Assembly: GCA_964019695.1 (NCBI GenBank) | Contig: OZ026524.1 | Location: forward strand, 15,058,309 to 15,122,308 | From: Loripinus fragilis | Taxonomy: Eukaryota > Mollusca > Bivalvia > Lucinida > Lucinidae | Length of the DNA: 64,000 nucleotides | Direction of reading: 5' to 3' | Shown here: one piece after another, positions 34,690 through 45,514 of the stretch | Layout: each line of letters starts with the position of its first letter | Position numbering within the stretch: the stretch's first letter is position 1 | Translations under genes and position numbers: made by a program | The notes under the pieces: generated by a model | What the model was told of the DNA's origin: nothing | What the model saw: the letters and a program-made list of their open reading frames with translations, nothing else | Databases searched by the model: none

Positions 34690-36070
34690 ATGTTTCTGTT
34701 TTCCCAAATAAATGGAAGAAAGCAAAAGTAACTCCCCTCTACAAGGGTGGTCCCTCTTAGGAAGTTAACAATTATCGACCTATTTCAATTTTGTTTGTCA
34801 AAAGTACTTGAGAAGCCTGTACATGACGGTCTCTCTGACTTCCTTCATAATTTTGAATTACTGCATAACACTCAGCCTGGTTTCAGCGCTGGGCACTCAT
34901 GTGAAACTGCTCTATTACACATCATTGGTTCTTGGCTACATGCTATACGCAATTGCCAAACGACTGGTGTTGTATAAGTGGACTTCTAGAAAGCTTTTGA
35001 TCTTGTTGATCATCAAACACTTTGTCAAATTTGAAATATATGGCATAAAAGATGAAGCCCTACAATGGTTTAAAACTTATCTAACACAAAGAAGGCAGCA
35101 AGTTTGTGTTAACAACAGCATATCAGACATTGGACAAGTGTTGTATGGGGTTCCACAAGGATCAATTTTGAGACCTTTTTTATTTCTTTGCTTTATAAAT
35201 GACTTACCTCTATATGTTAACAATGTTAGAACAAATCTATATGCCTATGATACAACTTTGTATGACATCCTGAATTCAGTAGAAGATATTGAGAATAACC
35301 TACGATTATTGCTTTGGACAGTCTAAGTACTTGGTGCAAATGTAATGGTATGCTTCTCAATTCATCCAAAAAAGTCATGCTTTTAAGAACAAACCAGAAG
35401 AGGCAAAGACAAAGAAATTCTTGATCTAAAATTAAATGAATAGTCACTAAGTATGAACTCTAATGACAAAATCTAAGGTTTCTTTGTTGATCAGAACTTG
35501 ACCTGGTCTGATCATATTAGACACCTAAGTAAAAAGATTACTTCGCGTAATTGGCTTCTTTCGAAAGTAAAGAAATGTCTTTCTCAAGAGCACCGCATTC
35601 TATTTTATAAGTCTTATATTCCACCCTATATTAATTTTGTAATATTGTTTGAGGTAGCTCCTCTAAAACAAATAAGCCATAAATTCTTAGGTTACAAAAA
35701 AGAGCATGTGGAATCGTTTTAGATTAAAATGTAGAAGTCTCCTCCCAAGCAACGGAAACTTTGAAAATTCTCTCTATATATGACAGGCTATACCTTAGAA
35801 CAGCCTAATTTATGTTTAAAGTATACCAGCATATTACATCTGATTATATTTCTGAACAGATTACTTTACGAAATAATGTCAATACATCTGCTAGCTAAAG
35901 ATCTGCTACAGCTTGCTGCTTTCTTCCACCGAAGTCCAGAGCTGAATATTACATACACAGTTTAAGATATTCAGGATGTCTAGTCTGGAACAGTCTGTCT
36001 GATGAAATTAAAAAGGCAGAAAGCCTAAATACTTTCCATAACAGATGTATAACATGGTTAATTAAATGAA
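34690..36070 (+). pseudogene. decayed non-LTR retrotransposon (LINE) reverse transcriptase
   Basis: Reverse transcriptase motifs appear in order over three frames: KVTPLYKGG then NNYRPISI (34767-34790), HNTQPGFSAGHSCETAL, GIKDEALQWFKTYLTQRRQQ, GVPQGSILRPFLF (35147-35185), and FINDLP. The catalytic box reads YAYDT where active enzymes have YADDT, so one metal-binding aspartate is lost. A typical C-terminal block, VWNSLSDEIKKAESLNTFHN, lies at about 35979-36040. Stops and frameshifts separate the pieces, and the endonuclease end is missing. The wording fits the jockey/CR1 side of the LINE tree. It is inactive. Confidence 0.85.
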
Positions 36071-36097
36071 AATATATATGTATGTAATTTTTTGGTC

Positions 36098-37350
36098 ACA
36101 TGACAAAGACGGCCGCAACGCGCATATATGGTAAAACCCTTTAAATAATCATCTCCAGAACCAGAAGACTGATAACCTTGGAATTTGTTATGTAGCATTG
36201 GGAGTGTGTGACCTACCAAGTTTGCTTAAATTATAATCCTAGATTGGCCTTGACTTACTTAACCCAAAGGTCAAATTTACTTCCTAATGCATTTAAATTT
36301 GAAAAAAAAAATATTTTTGAAAACTGTTGAAACCAAATTCAATATTCTCATTTGTTATGTTTAACCTAATGAGATAATGACTGTAAATAAGTCTATAAAT
36401 AAGTCTATAAATACATGTGTAAGACTATGTCAAGGTTGGCCTTTGATCTTTCAGCCAGAGTTGCTCATATTAGAGTTCCATCAATATATCAAAACATAGT
36501 TATCTCAGAAACCACTAGGCCAATTAAACTCAAATTTTATTTGAAGACTTTTTAAGATTAGTTAGCCAAAATTTATACAAATTGTTTTGGTCAAACGCCC
36601 AAAATGGCCGCCACCTCCATATATATAGTTAAACCGTTTAAAAATCTTCGTCTCCAGAACCAGAGGGCCAATGTCTTTGGTACTTTGTATTTATCATTAA
36701 AGATGTTGAGCCTACCAAGTTTGTTGGAATGATAACATGTACCCTAGGTTGAGCTTGATCTATTTAACCCTAAGGTTAAACTTTGCCTTTGCCTTTTTGA
36801 CCAAAGTCACTCATTTGAGACTACCATCAATATATTTAAACTCATTTTTCCCAGTAACTACAGGGCCATTTGAACTCAAATTACACGTGGAGTATCCATT
36901 AAATAAGATTTGATGAGACTATATAAAATGACTATGAGGTCAAGGTCACATGACAAAAAATGGCTAACATGCCCATTTAAGGTAACACCTCTTGAGAATC
37001 TTCTTCTCTAGAACCAATAGGTCAATGATCCAGTCGGCCTTGCAAGATAGCCAAGAATTATACATACATTGGACACAAGACCAAGTTCAATGAATTCAAC
37101 AAAAGGGGTCATGATTGACCTTTGACCGCTCTGCCAAGGTAGCACTTATTGGATTGCAAACACTTTAATTTCAGAATCAGAAGACCAATTGAAGTCAAAT
37201 TTCATATTGAACATGCTTTGGATTAGACGTCAACCTTGTCAATGTCACATGACCAAAATGTATTCCATGCCGTATTAGGTGAAAACTGTTAAAAACGTTT
37301 TGTCTTTGAAACTAATGGACCAATCAATTTGGTCTTGGTATTTATTATAT
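36098..37350. repeat. diverged tandem repeat, ~300-490-base units
   Basis: Four units start with a CACATGAC(A/C)AAA block followed by ATGGCCGCCAC-like and TTTAAA-like text (36098, 36590, 36950, 37246). Each continues through CCAGAACCA, CCAAT and CTACCAAGTTTG-like phrases. Divergence is high and there is no ORF. Confidence 0.55.
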
Positions 37351-37778
37351 ACCTGTCATGAAATACATCCGATACAACCCTTTTTGCAACTCGAAAAAAC
37401 AAAATCTTGTATCACGCTACTAACCTGATATTTTTCAGTATCACCATCCTCCATGTTTTATCCACCTCACAAGCATAATACCCAGTACCTGACGGCGAAC
37501 ACTGAATTGGCGATAACAATATTAATCACTAAAATCACAGCTCTGTATGACGTTACAGCGACTAGCCTTTATTATTTTTTCGTAAATTAAGAAATGGAAT
37601 TAAACATGAGCCGATAAATGCATTTTTTCCTCCTCAGGCGTAACATGTTTACACAATGTGACGTCATCAAGAATTTGGCGCGACACGGTATCATTTTTAT
37701 GATATTGTTAAGTTTATAGCTAAACTGAAGTGGCTGTTGTTGTATATAATAAAAACATTATTGGTTTAGTAATTTGAT

Positions 37779-37895
37779 CTGATGGGTCGGATCACGTCTC
37801 GTGGCTGCGCCAGGAACGAACGGATCACACTCGACTTCGTCTCGTGCCATCCGATCGTTCCTGGCGCAGCCACTCGACGTGATCCGACCCATCAG
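37779..37895. repeat. GC-rich 117-base hairpin
   Basis: CTGATGGGTCGGATCACGTC, then TGGCTGCGCCAGGAACGA, are mirrored as TCGTTCCTGGCGCAGCCA and GACGTGATCCGACCCATCAG. Arms are about 47 bases with a few mismatches around a 23-base loop. It stands out from the AT-rich surroundings. ORFs through it on both strands are shadows of the palindrome. Confidence 0.85.
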
Positions 37896-39186
37896 GTAAT
37901 AATGACTATATCTCATATACCCCGTACCCAACTGTGGGAAAGACCGCACGTCGAAAGACATGTGCCGTCATCGGTACGGTAAAGTGACGTTATTGTTTTA
38001 TTTGTCGCATCCCAGGTTGCCCAATTTAATGGTGTGAAAGAAAAATAATCCATTAATCGTGTGAGGATGGAATAGAAAACTCCGTCAATCGGGATTACAA
38101 TCCGTGATTCACAGGGACGGATTATTCTATCTTACCCTCGCATGATTAATAGATTCTTATATAACCAGCCCTCGAAAGTAAAGCCCACCTCAGCCAAGGC
38201 TTCGACTCGGTGGACATCACGTTCTCAAGTTGACAAACCATGTTGTGATATGACTCCTATAAAAGACTTCCTCTGATTGGCTGAAACTACCTTCGATTTG
38301 TTCTGACAGATCTTGATGTGTACCAGTGATGAGCTAAATTTAACCCAGGACAGGCCGACATGAGGATTTGTCAGTGCTGACAGACAGTTAAGATTAAGAA
38401 TTATCAGTAGTTCGAATTATAGGGATGTAGACATAAAATAAAATAACACCAAAAAATAAGTCTTATCAGTTTTGGAGTGGGGGTTTTCTATCAAACAGGT
38501 TTTGGGCGCATAAAAGAAACGTCTTAAGGACATATGCTACTAAATACTTCCCATATTGAAATATTTTCAATACTTTGCATACAGTTTGTTTTATGCATGG
38601 GCTATCCATTTATCAAATAAAAAGGATATGTCACCGTGCTTAATTTTTCAGAATCTCATATTGAAGTTTTCAGCATTTGACCAATTTTCTAAAAATATAA
38701 AATAATAACACTAGTCCTAAATATCGAGCTAAAACGGTTGTAATCTTCAGCCAGCTTCTTTCTTTTAACTTAAATTACTGCCCATGACCTCAAACCTTTT
38801 AGAAAATGTGCAAGTTTATTTGTTATCCCATGCTGAGACAAAATAATGCATGATATATTTTGGCAATTCGTCGAAAATTGGAATTTGCTTTTTTTAGAAT
38901 AAATCATGTATTATAAAATCTGATATTGAAAATCTTAAAAAAAATATTTTTAATTCATAGACTATTATAATACTTTTTAGAAAAAAGAATAAAAATCTGG
39001 GGTCACCGAACTAATTCTCTTTCAAGAGGGCCAAATTTAACCCCACCCCCACAGGTTTCATACGTAATTCAATATAAAAAGTTCAGGAATGACCATTTCG
39101 GTCGTTTTAATGATGCCATTTACTAGTATATGAAGCATTTTAGCATTAAAATGTTAAAAAAGAAAGAAAAAACACATTGAAGATAT
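37896..39186. other. no gene seen
   Basis: A block near 38040-38155 (CATTAATCGTGTGAGGATGG ... CTCGCATGATTAAT) has weak inverted ends and matches text at 31206 and 50486. The rest is AT-rich with no supported frame. Confidence 0.35.
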
Positions 39187-39258
39187 GTGCGCACCCGGGA
39201 ATCGATCCTGGTTCTCTGGCTTCGTAGCCAGACACGCTAACCACTAGGCCACGAGGTC
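39187..39258 (-). repeat. tRNA-Arg(ACG)-like pseudo-tRNA or SINE head
   Basis: Read on the minus strand, a 72-base stretch has a D-arm with A-box (TGGCCTAGTGGTTAGCGTG), a perfect anticodon stem CTGGC / GCCAG around loop TACGAA with anticodon ACG, and a T-arm CCAGGATCGATTCCCGG. The acceptor ends (GACCTCG against TGCGCAC) do not pair and the B-box has an A for T. This argues for a SINE head or pseudogene and against a working tRNA gene. Confidence 0.55.
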
Positions 39259-39662
39259 AGGTCGTGCACCGCTCAAAATAACCGTACAAATAGTAGAGAC
39301 TCGGCCACTATCGTATTCGTAACCAGGATAATTGTGAACCTCGTTTGATTTCGACTAAGTTACATTTATCTGTCTTTAGTGCTGAGACGATCAGTTCTCA
39401 TAAGATGTCAATAGATATTTTGGACACACTTTAATTACTTTAATTTGCCAAGAAAATATTGGAACACCGATACGACATAAGAATATCGGAAAGCTATGTT
39501 GATCCGAATCCGTTAATGGTCGAAATACAGGACCCAGACAACTTTACCCGTTTCCAGACGCGGAAAAGGTGCGCATTGGAAATAGCCGCAATTGTCTTTA
39601 ATAAGACGTTTCTTTGATGCACCCACAACACAGTTTTTAAAACAATCTCTGAGTTCAGTGTG

Positions 39663-39811
39663 CCCCAAATTTATTTCGTATTAGATTAACACTCATAGAA
39701 TAAGCAAGCGACAAACAAAGGCTCTGACCAAACTGCGCTTATGCGCAGACTGATCTGAGGCTTTGCTGGTCGCACATGCCACATTGTTGGTTATCTCATG
39801 TCGCGGCTCAT
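39663..39811 (+). mobile_element. truncated copy of the 15.6 kb MITE
   Basis: Matches the right two thirds of 15572-15805, including the CTGACCAAACTGCGC / GCGCAGACTGATC hairpin and CTTTGCTGGTCGCACAT. The right TIR is altered (GGTTATCTCATG) and the left end is missing. Confidence 0.75.
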
Positions 39812-40009
39812 ATTTCAATTTCAATCAGTCCAACATATTTCTCCAAGCCATACGTGGAACATTCAATGAATAGACCAGTCTGTGCACTTTCAAAAAGACA
39901 GCGAGGTTCTCCATTTTCCGCAAAAGCACAATGCACTGCCCGAAGTGCCTAGCAATATCTGGTTGTTTAGACTTCGTTGTGACACAGATTTTGTGCTACT
40001 ACTCAATGA

Positions 40010-40679
40010 TTGTTTTTTGGATGTTTTGTCACATCTATATATAATTTTATAGTATGACGTCATGCGTCTGGAAGTGATATAACACCAAGTATTAAAATTC
40101 GATAAACCATTAGTGGTCACCTGTTGGGAAAGCGCTGACCTCTTGGCTCTAACTTTCCCATGTGGTATCCTGGGTCAGGTGTGGTACTTGGTTGTACCGA
40201 TTTCTGATCTTAGCCACCTTTCTTACTTTACATATTTAGTAGCGTTATATAATGACGTCCATGGCAACGTTGCGTGAATAATTACAACAATCTTAACGAC
40301 AAAACTGCGATTTCAAGTAAATACGTTAAATTGTAATATGAAAAAAGGGAATACTTATAACATTCATGATCCTACATTAACTCGATTAACCTCATATTGT
40401 ATCTCTTTATCCAAACGCATTTAATAAATTCAATAATAAATGGGCACTTATTGGCGTAGCACCCATTACGCAGGTTACGCACGTGCGTAATAAAATTAGT
40501 AACATTCAAGGGGGGGTCACTTAATGTGATAAAAGTGATTTCCATACTATAAGGAACTGCTCATAAAGGAAAGAAGTCTTTCCTTTAAGAGAAGTTCCCG
40601 TTTTGAAACGTCTCCCTTTGATGAGCGTAATTTTTCAGCGTTCTAGCTACGTCATTGGCACTCATGTAAGATCCTTAGC
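40010..40679. repeat. diverged member of the GTCATAACGTTTCCC repeat family
   Basis: Shares AAATTCGATAAACCA, ATGACGTCCATGGCAACGTT, GCATTTAATAAATTCAATAA and CATGTAAGATCC with 40975-41310 and, inverted, with 47140-47420. An insertion or divergence covers 40115-40200. Confidence 0.5.
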
Positions 40680-40900
40680 TTAACTCTTAAAGCGCCAATC
40701 ACAACAAACGTCGTCTGCTTTTCTCTCCTGACAAAATGCTTTTGAAGCCTCAATGGCAAACAATATGGACCCAGATCAGACTGCTCCTATACTGGGTCCA
40801 CGGTGTTTGCTCCTATACTCAAATTCGCCTGTAATGGCAGCAGACGACTTCAGTAAACGACATTTTCAGATGCATTTTTTCTTGGTGCTTTAAGGGTTAA
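40680..40900. mobile_element. MITE with TTAACYCTTAAAGCGCC ends, copy 2
   Basis: Begins TTAACTCTTAAAGCGCC and ends GGTGCTTTAAGGGTTAA. GTCGTCTGC / GCAGACGAC lie inside, with a central TGGACCCAGATCAGAC hairpin between CAAACAATA and GTGTTTGC. Confidence 0.75.
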
Positions 40901-40974
40901 ATTTGCTTGGCCATGTTATAATGTTTTGTGTTTGTATCGGCTATACGACAATGTTTCTGAAATGAACATATTAC

Positions 40975-41310
40975 ATTTATCATATGAAGTCACGTCTGGG
41001 AGTGGAATAACGCCATGCAATAAAATCGATAAACCACTAGTGGTTTACAGATTTACGGGAAACGTTATGACGTCCATATCAACGTTGCGTACATAATGAC
41101 AAAATTAACGTTTTTACGTCAGAAATGAGATTTGAAAGTATTTGTCATATGATAAATAGAATCTTACATTCGATCTCTTGTATTATTGAATTTATTAAAC
41201 TCGTTGCGAAAAAGAGATAAAATGCTCGACAAGCCTCGCATTTTATCTCTTTTCCCCAACTCGTTTAATAAATTCAATAAAACATGAGAACTCATGTAAG
41301 ATCCTCTATG
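40975..41310. repeat. repeat family with 43-base-arm hairpin
   Basis: The hairpin at 41183-41280 pairs TTATTGAATTTATTAAAC..., GAGATAAAATGC with its mirror around 12 bases, with about five mismatches. The same block lies inverted at 47140-47420. It is 130 bases or more downstream of the sulfotransferase stop codon and could fall in its 3' UTR. Confidence 0.65.
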
Positions 41311-41440
41311 TATTCAAAAACAAAAGAAGAAAAAAGTATCAGACATGTGTGTCCATTAATTTAAATCTACATGTAAAGCTCGACCACAGAATACATAACA
41401 AACGTTTGATTTTACACATTTGTAAAATCCTGCTATTTCA

Positions 41441-42739
41441 TTACCAGTCAAAGGACCTTCCAATGATTTTGAAAAAGTTCTTGTTTTTACCATGTTTACT
41501 ACTAAAGTAGTCTCGAAGTTTCAACAATGCCATTTCTGACATCGCCTCCTGTTTCTTGTGACCCCTATTTGTTGAATAACAAGCCATCCTTGTGTCTGTA
41601 ATGTTCGTCTGGACACAATAAAAACCCTTGTCTTCATTTAGTACAAACATATCATCCGTTATGAAGTGTTCTAGTCCGAGAAAACGCTCAACTTTGTTTA
41701 AAGCTGATATTGGATCATTCTTAATTTCTTCGTTGTCCATAATAAGAAACTGGTTTAAACTAAAATACTTTAACCATAGCTCCATCGGTTTATCATAAAC
41801 AGAGTGTCTTACAAAAGAGTCGGTTTCCGCTACATCACCACGAGAGTTTAACACAAACTGGGAAAAGTTCTTTTGCGCATACTGCAAGAACTTTTTGCTA
41901 TAAGGGAATTCCAGATGTTGATCTAATCTATTCATGTAATTTGACACTGCCCTTGAGATAGGCTCTCTCACCATGAGAATAAGTTTGATACTCTCATTAA
42001 AGATTTTAATCCGTTCTGGAACGACAGCATCATGAAAATACCCCGCATTTTTCATAATCGTCATTTGGTTTGAGTAAGTGCAAGGCATTTGGCTTTGAAG
42101 CCATTCGTCTCCCAATTTGTACTTTGAAGTGAAGTACGGCATTTCGTAGCTTTTCAGTGTGCTAGGGTATGTTTTAATATGGGGATGCAAGTTGAGAAAG
42201 TCTATCAGCTCCTGTGTACCACATTTATATACACCTATAAGAATACAGGTTGGAAATCTTTTCATGCAAGTCTCATTCTGCGGTTTTATGAAGTTTGTTT
42301 CGTGGTGAATATTTATAGCGTTACGTAGCTGTTGATCAATTTGAAGCCGTCTCTTCCTGTATGTTAGGTTGGACGCATTATTTTGTATGAAGGTTTTTGG
42401 TTTCCCCGTTTCCTGTGTACCCTGCATTTCTTGTAGCGGTTTCTGCTTCTCAGCACTTAGCTTGCTTGTGAAATCGTTGTTTTGTTTTTGCTCTGTCTTA
42501 TATTCACCACCTTTCTCCGTTTCCTCTTGATCTGCCTGCTCAAGATACAAGTGTGTATTTTCCAAAACTAGCTCTTCTCTAAATGATGACAGAGACGAGA
42601 CGTTACTCGTGTTGGGAGAAGTAGTTATAAGGTCTGTAAGCCACTTTCCTGGGAACAGATAGCAGCCGATCAATAGTAAAAGCAATGTATACACGCCACT
42701 GATAAGACAGCATGCGTTTAAGTTTCTCATCTTCATCAT
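41441..42739 (-). CDS. heparan sulfate glucosamine 3-O-sulfotransferase-like protein
   Basis: A complete 432-residue type II Golgi sulfotransferase of the HS3ST family, which moves sulfate from PAPS to the 3-OH of glucosamine in heparan sulfate. The short N-terminal tail and transmembrane segment are residues 1-30 (LISGVYTLLLLLIGCYLF). A charged, Gln/Lys/Glu-rich stem follows to about 155. The catalytic domain runs 160-432 with the 5'-PAPS loop ILIGVYKCGT (166-175), base-containing SYEMPYF (E199), the WLQSQMPCTYSNQMT block, VPERI, the 3'-phosphate site VREPISRAVSNY (257-268), KGFYC ... C (disulfide pair 375/387) and the family ending GRSFDW. Several N-glycosylation sequons are present. The histidine and aspartate that follow the catalytic glutamate in vertebrate HS3STs are Pro and Thr here. 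The ATG is supported by an in-frame TGA upstream. A single coding exon is normal for some HS3ST genes. Exact isoform and substrate are uncertain. Confidence 0.92.
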   Translation of the reverse strand: MMKMRNLNACCLISGVYTLLLLLIGCYLFPGKWLTDLITTSPNTSNVSSLSSFREELVLENTHLYLEQADQEETEKGGEYKTEQKQNNDFTSKLSAEKQKPLQEMQGTQETGKPKTFIQNNASNLTYRKRRLQIDQQLRNAINIHHETNFIKPQNETCMKRFPTCILIGVYKCGTQELIDFLNLHPHIKTYPSTLKSYEMPYFTSKYKLGDEWLQSQMPCTYSNQMTIMKNAGYFHDAVVPERIKIFNESIKLILMVREPISRAVSNYMNRLDQHLEFPYSKKFLQYAQKNFSQFVLNSRGDVAETDSFVRHSVYDKPMELWLKYFSLNQFLIMDNEEIKNDPISALNKVERFLGLEHFITDDMFVLNEDKGFYCVQTNITDTRMACYSTNRGHKKQEAMSEMALLKLRDYFSSKHGKNKNFFKIIGRSFDW

Positions 42740-42792
42740 CTCCAGTAGATACTGTCACAGCCTGTGGGACGATTTGGCTAGTTGTGAAAACG
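42740..42792 (-). other. 5' UTR part of the sulfotransferase exon, with 3' splice site
   Basis: On the minus strand TATTTCATTTCAG precedes 42792, a good acceptor. The 53 bases to the ATG contain an in-frame TGA, so they are untranslated. An upstream non-coding exon is implied but not identified. Confidence 0.5.
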
Positions 42793-43167
42793 CTGAAATG
42801 AAATACATACGCGGATTCAGAGGGGGAAGGACCCACCCTGAATATCACAAGTGGCTATAGGTTTCATTAGAACGCCCATCCATAAGAAGTAAGTGGATCA
42901 CTCAGGTCAAATTGCTTCTCGGGGGAAGTTCGTGCCCTATGTGATTGAAAAACATCGATGACTATAAAAAAAATACAAAAAAAAAAAAAAAAACGTTCAT
43001 GTGCGGATCCAGAAAGTTTGTCAGAGGGGGTCCAACTTACACGAGTTTTTTTTTTTTTTTGATGGAAGATAAGATCCAAACAAACACCACTATAAACAGC
43101 GAGCCATCATCGAATGGCGTTTCGATGGCGTGCTGATGATGGCCCAACATTGAGAATGCTGGCTTGG
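42793..43167. mobile_element. fragments of the GGATCCAG MITE family
   Basis: A fragment CGCGGATTCAGAGGGGGAAG lies at 42810. A longer piece begins CATGTGCGGATCCAG (43000), followed by GAGGGGGTCCAACTT, a T-run, and the hairpin GCCATCATCGAATGGCGTTT / GGCGTGCTGATGATGGCCC to about 43145. It closely parallels 62893-63075. Confidence 0.6.
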
Positions 43168-44426
43168 TATTCTTTGACTTTTCGCTTACTGTAAAGGCGG
43201 CACCTCATGAATGCGTAATTAGGACTGGTCAACCTTAGGCCCCGTTCACATGCACACATTTACTTACGTAAGTTAAGTTACTTAAGTAAGCAACTTTACT
43301 TACGGTGTCATGTGAACGCACTTGCTTACGTAAGTATGAATACTCCTGGAGTAAACTGGGGTAGGTAAAAGTATATTTGCACCACCTCTGGAGGTCATGC
43401 AAAAGTATATTTACTTATAAGTAATTATGCTTCATGAGTAAACTATGTCATGTGAACGGACTTCAAATTTACATACGTAAGCAAATGGAGGATTCCGCAA
43501 AACATTTGACCAGCATTAAGTGATAATTGGTATTGGAAGTGTGAAATAGGGCAAAGATCAGGAATCAATACAGTCAAATCAATTTTCTGTCATATGAGAG
43601 TGCCCATTTTACACAAATTTTACTGTAACTAGAAGTTTAGATTCATCAAATCCAGAAACAACCTAAGAACTGAAGCAGAAATTTCTTTGTTTATATCAAA
43701 ATGACTCAAACGCACAATTTCAAATTATAAACCTTATGAATACCACCTTGTGACCCCTGGCTTGTGATATGACTTATTTCTTAAAAAAGGTCTGTCAAAG
43801 TTTTTGTCAACATTTATGAGGCAAATACTAAAATCGAAACATGGGCCTGCTGCCTGCTGGGCTACTTCAAAATACACAGTATCTGTAAAACCGTATTTCT
43901 AAACAAAAGAAATACAGTATTTGGATGTTTTGAAAGCCATGCAATCTTTTTTTATCAGTAAATGTTGGTTTTAACGAACTAACGAACTAACCAGTTTGTC
44001 TTCATGTACTTTTAAAGCTTTTAAAGGTTTTCAACTTCCACACTCATTATTTAAGAAAGGACTGGCTTACAAAACTGTTTGGTTAGTAAAACACAGACCC
44101 CAGTTGTTTCAAACTAATGATGCTGTTAATAAATGACTGATAATTTTAAAGTTAATATCACAAATATAGAGATTTCAGTTGCTGTTATTGAAAATTGTAA
44201 CAGATTTAGCTATGCAAAATCTGCTAACATTTTTTAACAAAAACAACAAAAAAATCACTATAGACAATTTGATTTTTCAGTTCCAAAAAGTGACCTCTTA
44301 ATGAAATCATTAACCTTACAATATTATGAATGATTGAGCCTTGTAAGCTGTGTTTTGTCTTCCTCTTTTTATAATTCGTAAGTCATCATCTGCATACAAT
44401 TGTCCCTCCAAAAATCTAGCAAAGAC

Positions 44427-44837
44427 CTATTCAGTTATCGCAAAGTACGTCGCTAGGTCGTTCCTAAGGATGATAGCACTGGGTTGAGCTTCCTCCCCAT
44501 CACCATCACGGTCATCTCGCTCTTCATCCCCCTCTTCATCCATGTATCTCTCATTTCGCTTTTCGCATAGGTTATGCATGATAGCACATGCTGTTACAAC
44601 TGTACTGGTAAAATCTACAGACACATCTAGTCTCTTTTGAAGATATCGCCATCTGCCCTTCAAGCGCCCAAATGTGCTTTCAATTGTCATACGTGCTCTG
44701 CTAAGCTTGTAGTTGAGAACCCTTTGTGCAGCTGTTAGATTAGCACGATTGGTGTAAGGTTTAAGCAGCCAGGTTTTAAGAGGGTATGCTGCATCCCCAA
44801 GAAGAACTATGGGCATTGCTATTTTTTGCCGGGACAC
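44427..44837 (-). pseudogene. Harbinger transposase, C-terminal part (frameshifted)
   Basis: Continues the DDE_Tnp_4-type nuclease: IVLLGDAAYPLKTWLLKPY has the second catalytic aspartate (GDAAYP), and ARMTIESTFGRLKGRWRYL the glutamate, 38 residues on. CAIMHNLC and an acidic tail (DEEGDEERDDRDGDGEE) follow, then a stop. It is joined to the N-terminal part by a frame change at an A-run. It has no ATG of its own at the start: the first codon is GTG, internal to the ancestral gene. Confidence 0.85.
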
Positions 44838-45514
44838 ACCAGTTTCTTCATTTTCTGTGGAAACAAGTGATTCGTCTCTCCTTTGTAATACAACTCTGAA
44901 TTTCCAAAAACCCTCGCATCATGGACCCGCCCTGGCCGTCCAACGTTCATATCGGTCATAATGTAGTTGTGATCACAAACAGCCTGGAGGATAATTGAAT
45001 ACCAGCCCTTTCTATTCACATAATCGCCATGAGCTGACTCTGGAGCAATTATTGGGATGTGTGTACCGTCCACTGCTCCTGCACAAGTAGGAAATCCCCA
45101 AATATTATCAAAATCATCAATGACATGTTGCAAATCATCATCTGCAGGGAATTTCACATATTTATCCAAAATATTCTCAGCCATTGCTGTGCAGACATCA
45201 TGGGTGCATTTATGTACTGTTGATTTTCCAACACCAAACAGATTCGCAATAGTACGGTATTCTGCGAAAAAGGCCATCCAGTACACAGCAATGGCAACTC
45301 TGTGATCTAGTTGAAGTTGCTCCTGTACGGATCTAGCCTGGTCAGGAAAACTAGGACACAAGTCATCGCACAAAATCTCGAAAGTGGCTTTTGTTATTCG
45401 AAAATTTTCCATCCATTGGTCATCACGAAATGTCCCTTTCACTATGTCAGTCCACCACTCTCGAGATCTCTGTTTTTCCCAAATAATTTTCTCTTCAGAC
45501 AGCCCAAGGGCCAA
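44819..45514 (-). pseudogene. Harbinger transposase, N-terminal part
   Basis: Encodes the N-terminal helices, a helix-turn-helix-like NLFGVGKSTVHK (around residues 91-102 of the frame), and the first catalytic aspartate in CAGAVDGTHIPIIAP (D149). NVGRPGRVHDARVF follows, a hallmark of PIF/Harbinger enzymes, then LVCPGKK and a stop. The stop arises at a six-A run; one more A would restore the reading frame of the C-terminal part. Upstream, the frame is open to a TAG near 45550 without any ATG, so the start codon is lost or lies in an unseen upstream exon. The element is probably immobile unless helped in trans. Confidence 0.88.

Noticed and set aside
34747..35326. Active reverse transcriptase
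   Set aside because: The catalytic box has lost an aspartate and the frame is broken in several places.
37758..37982. ORFs on both strands of about 66 codons
   Set aside because: Both are shadows of the GC-rich palindrome at 37779-37895 and encode near-identical peptides for that reason.
39187..39258. Functional tRNA-Arg gene
   Set aside because: The acceptor stem does not pair and the B-box is altered.
42603..42848. 81-codon minus-strand ORF overlapping the sulfotransferase start
   Set aside because: Out of frame with the sulfotransferase, overlaps its 5' UTR and a MITE fragment, and has no family features.
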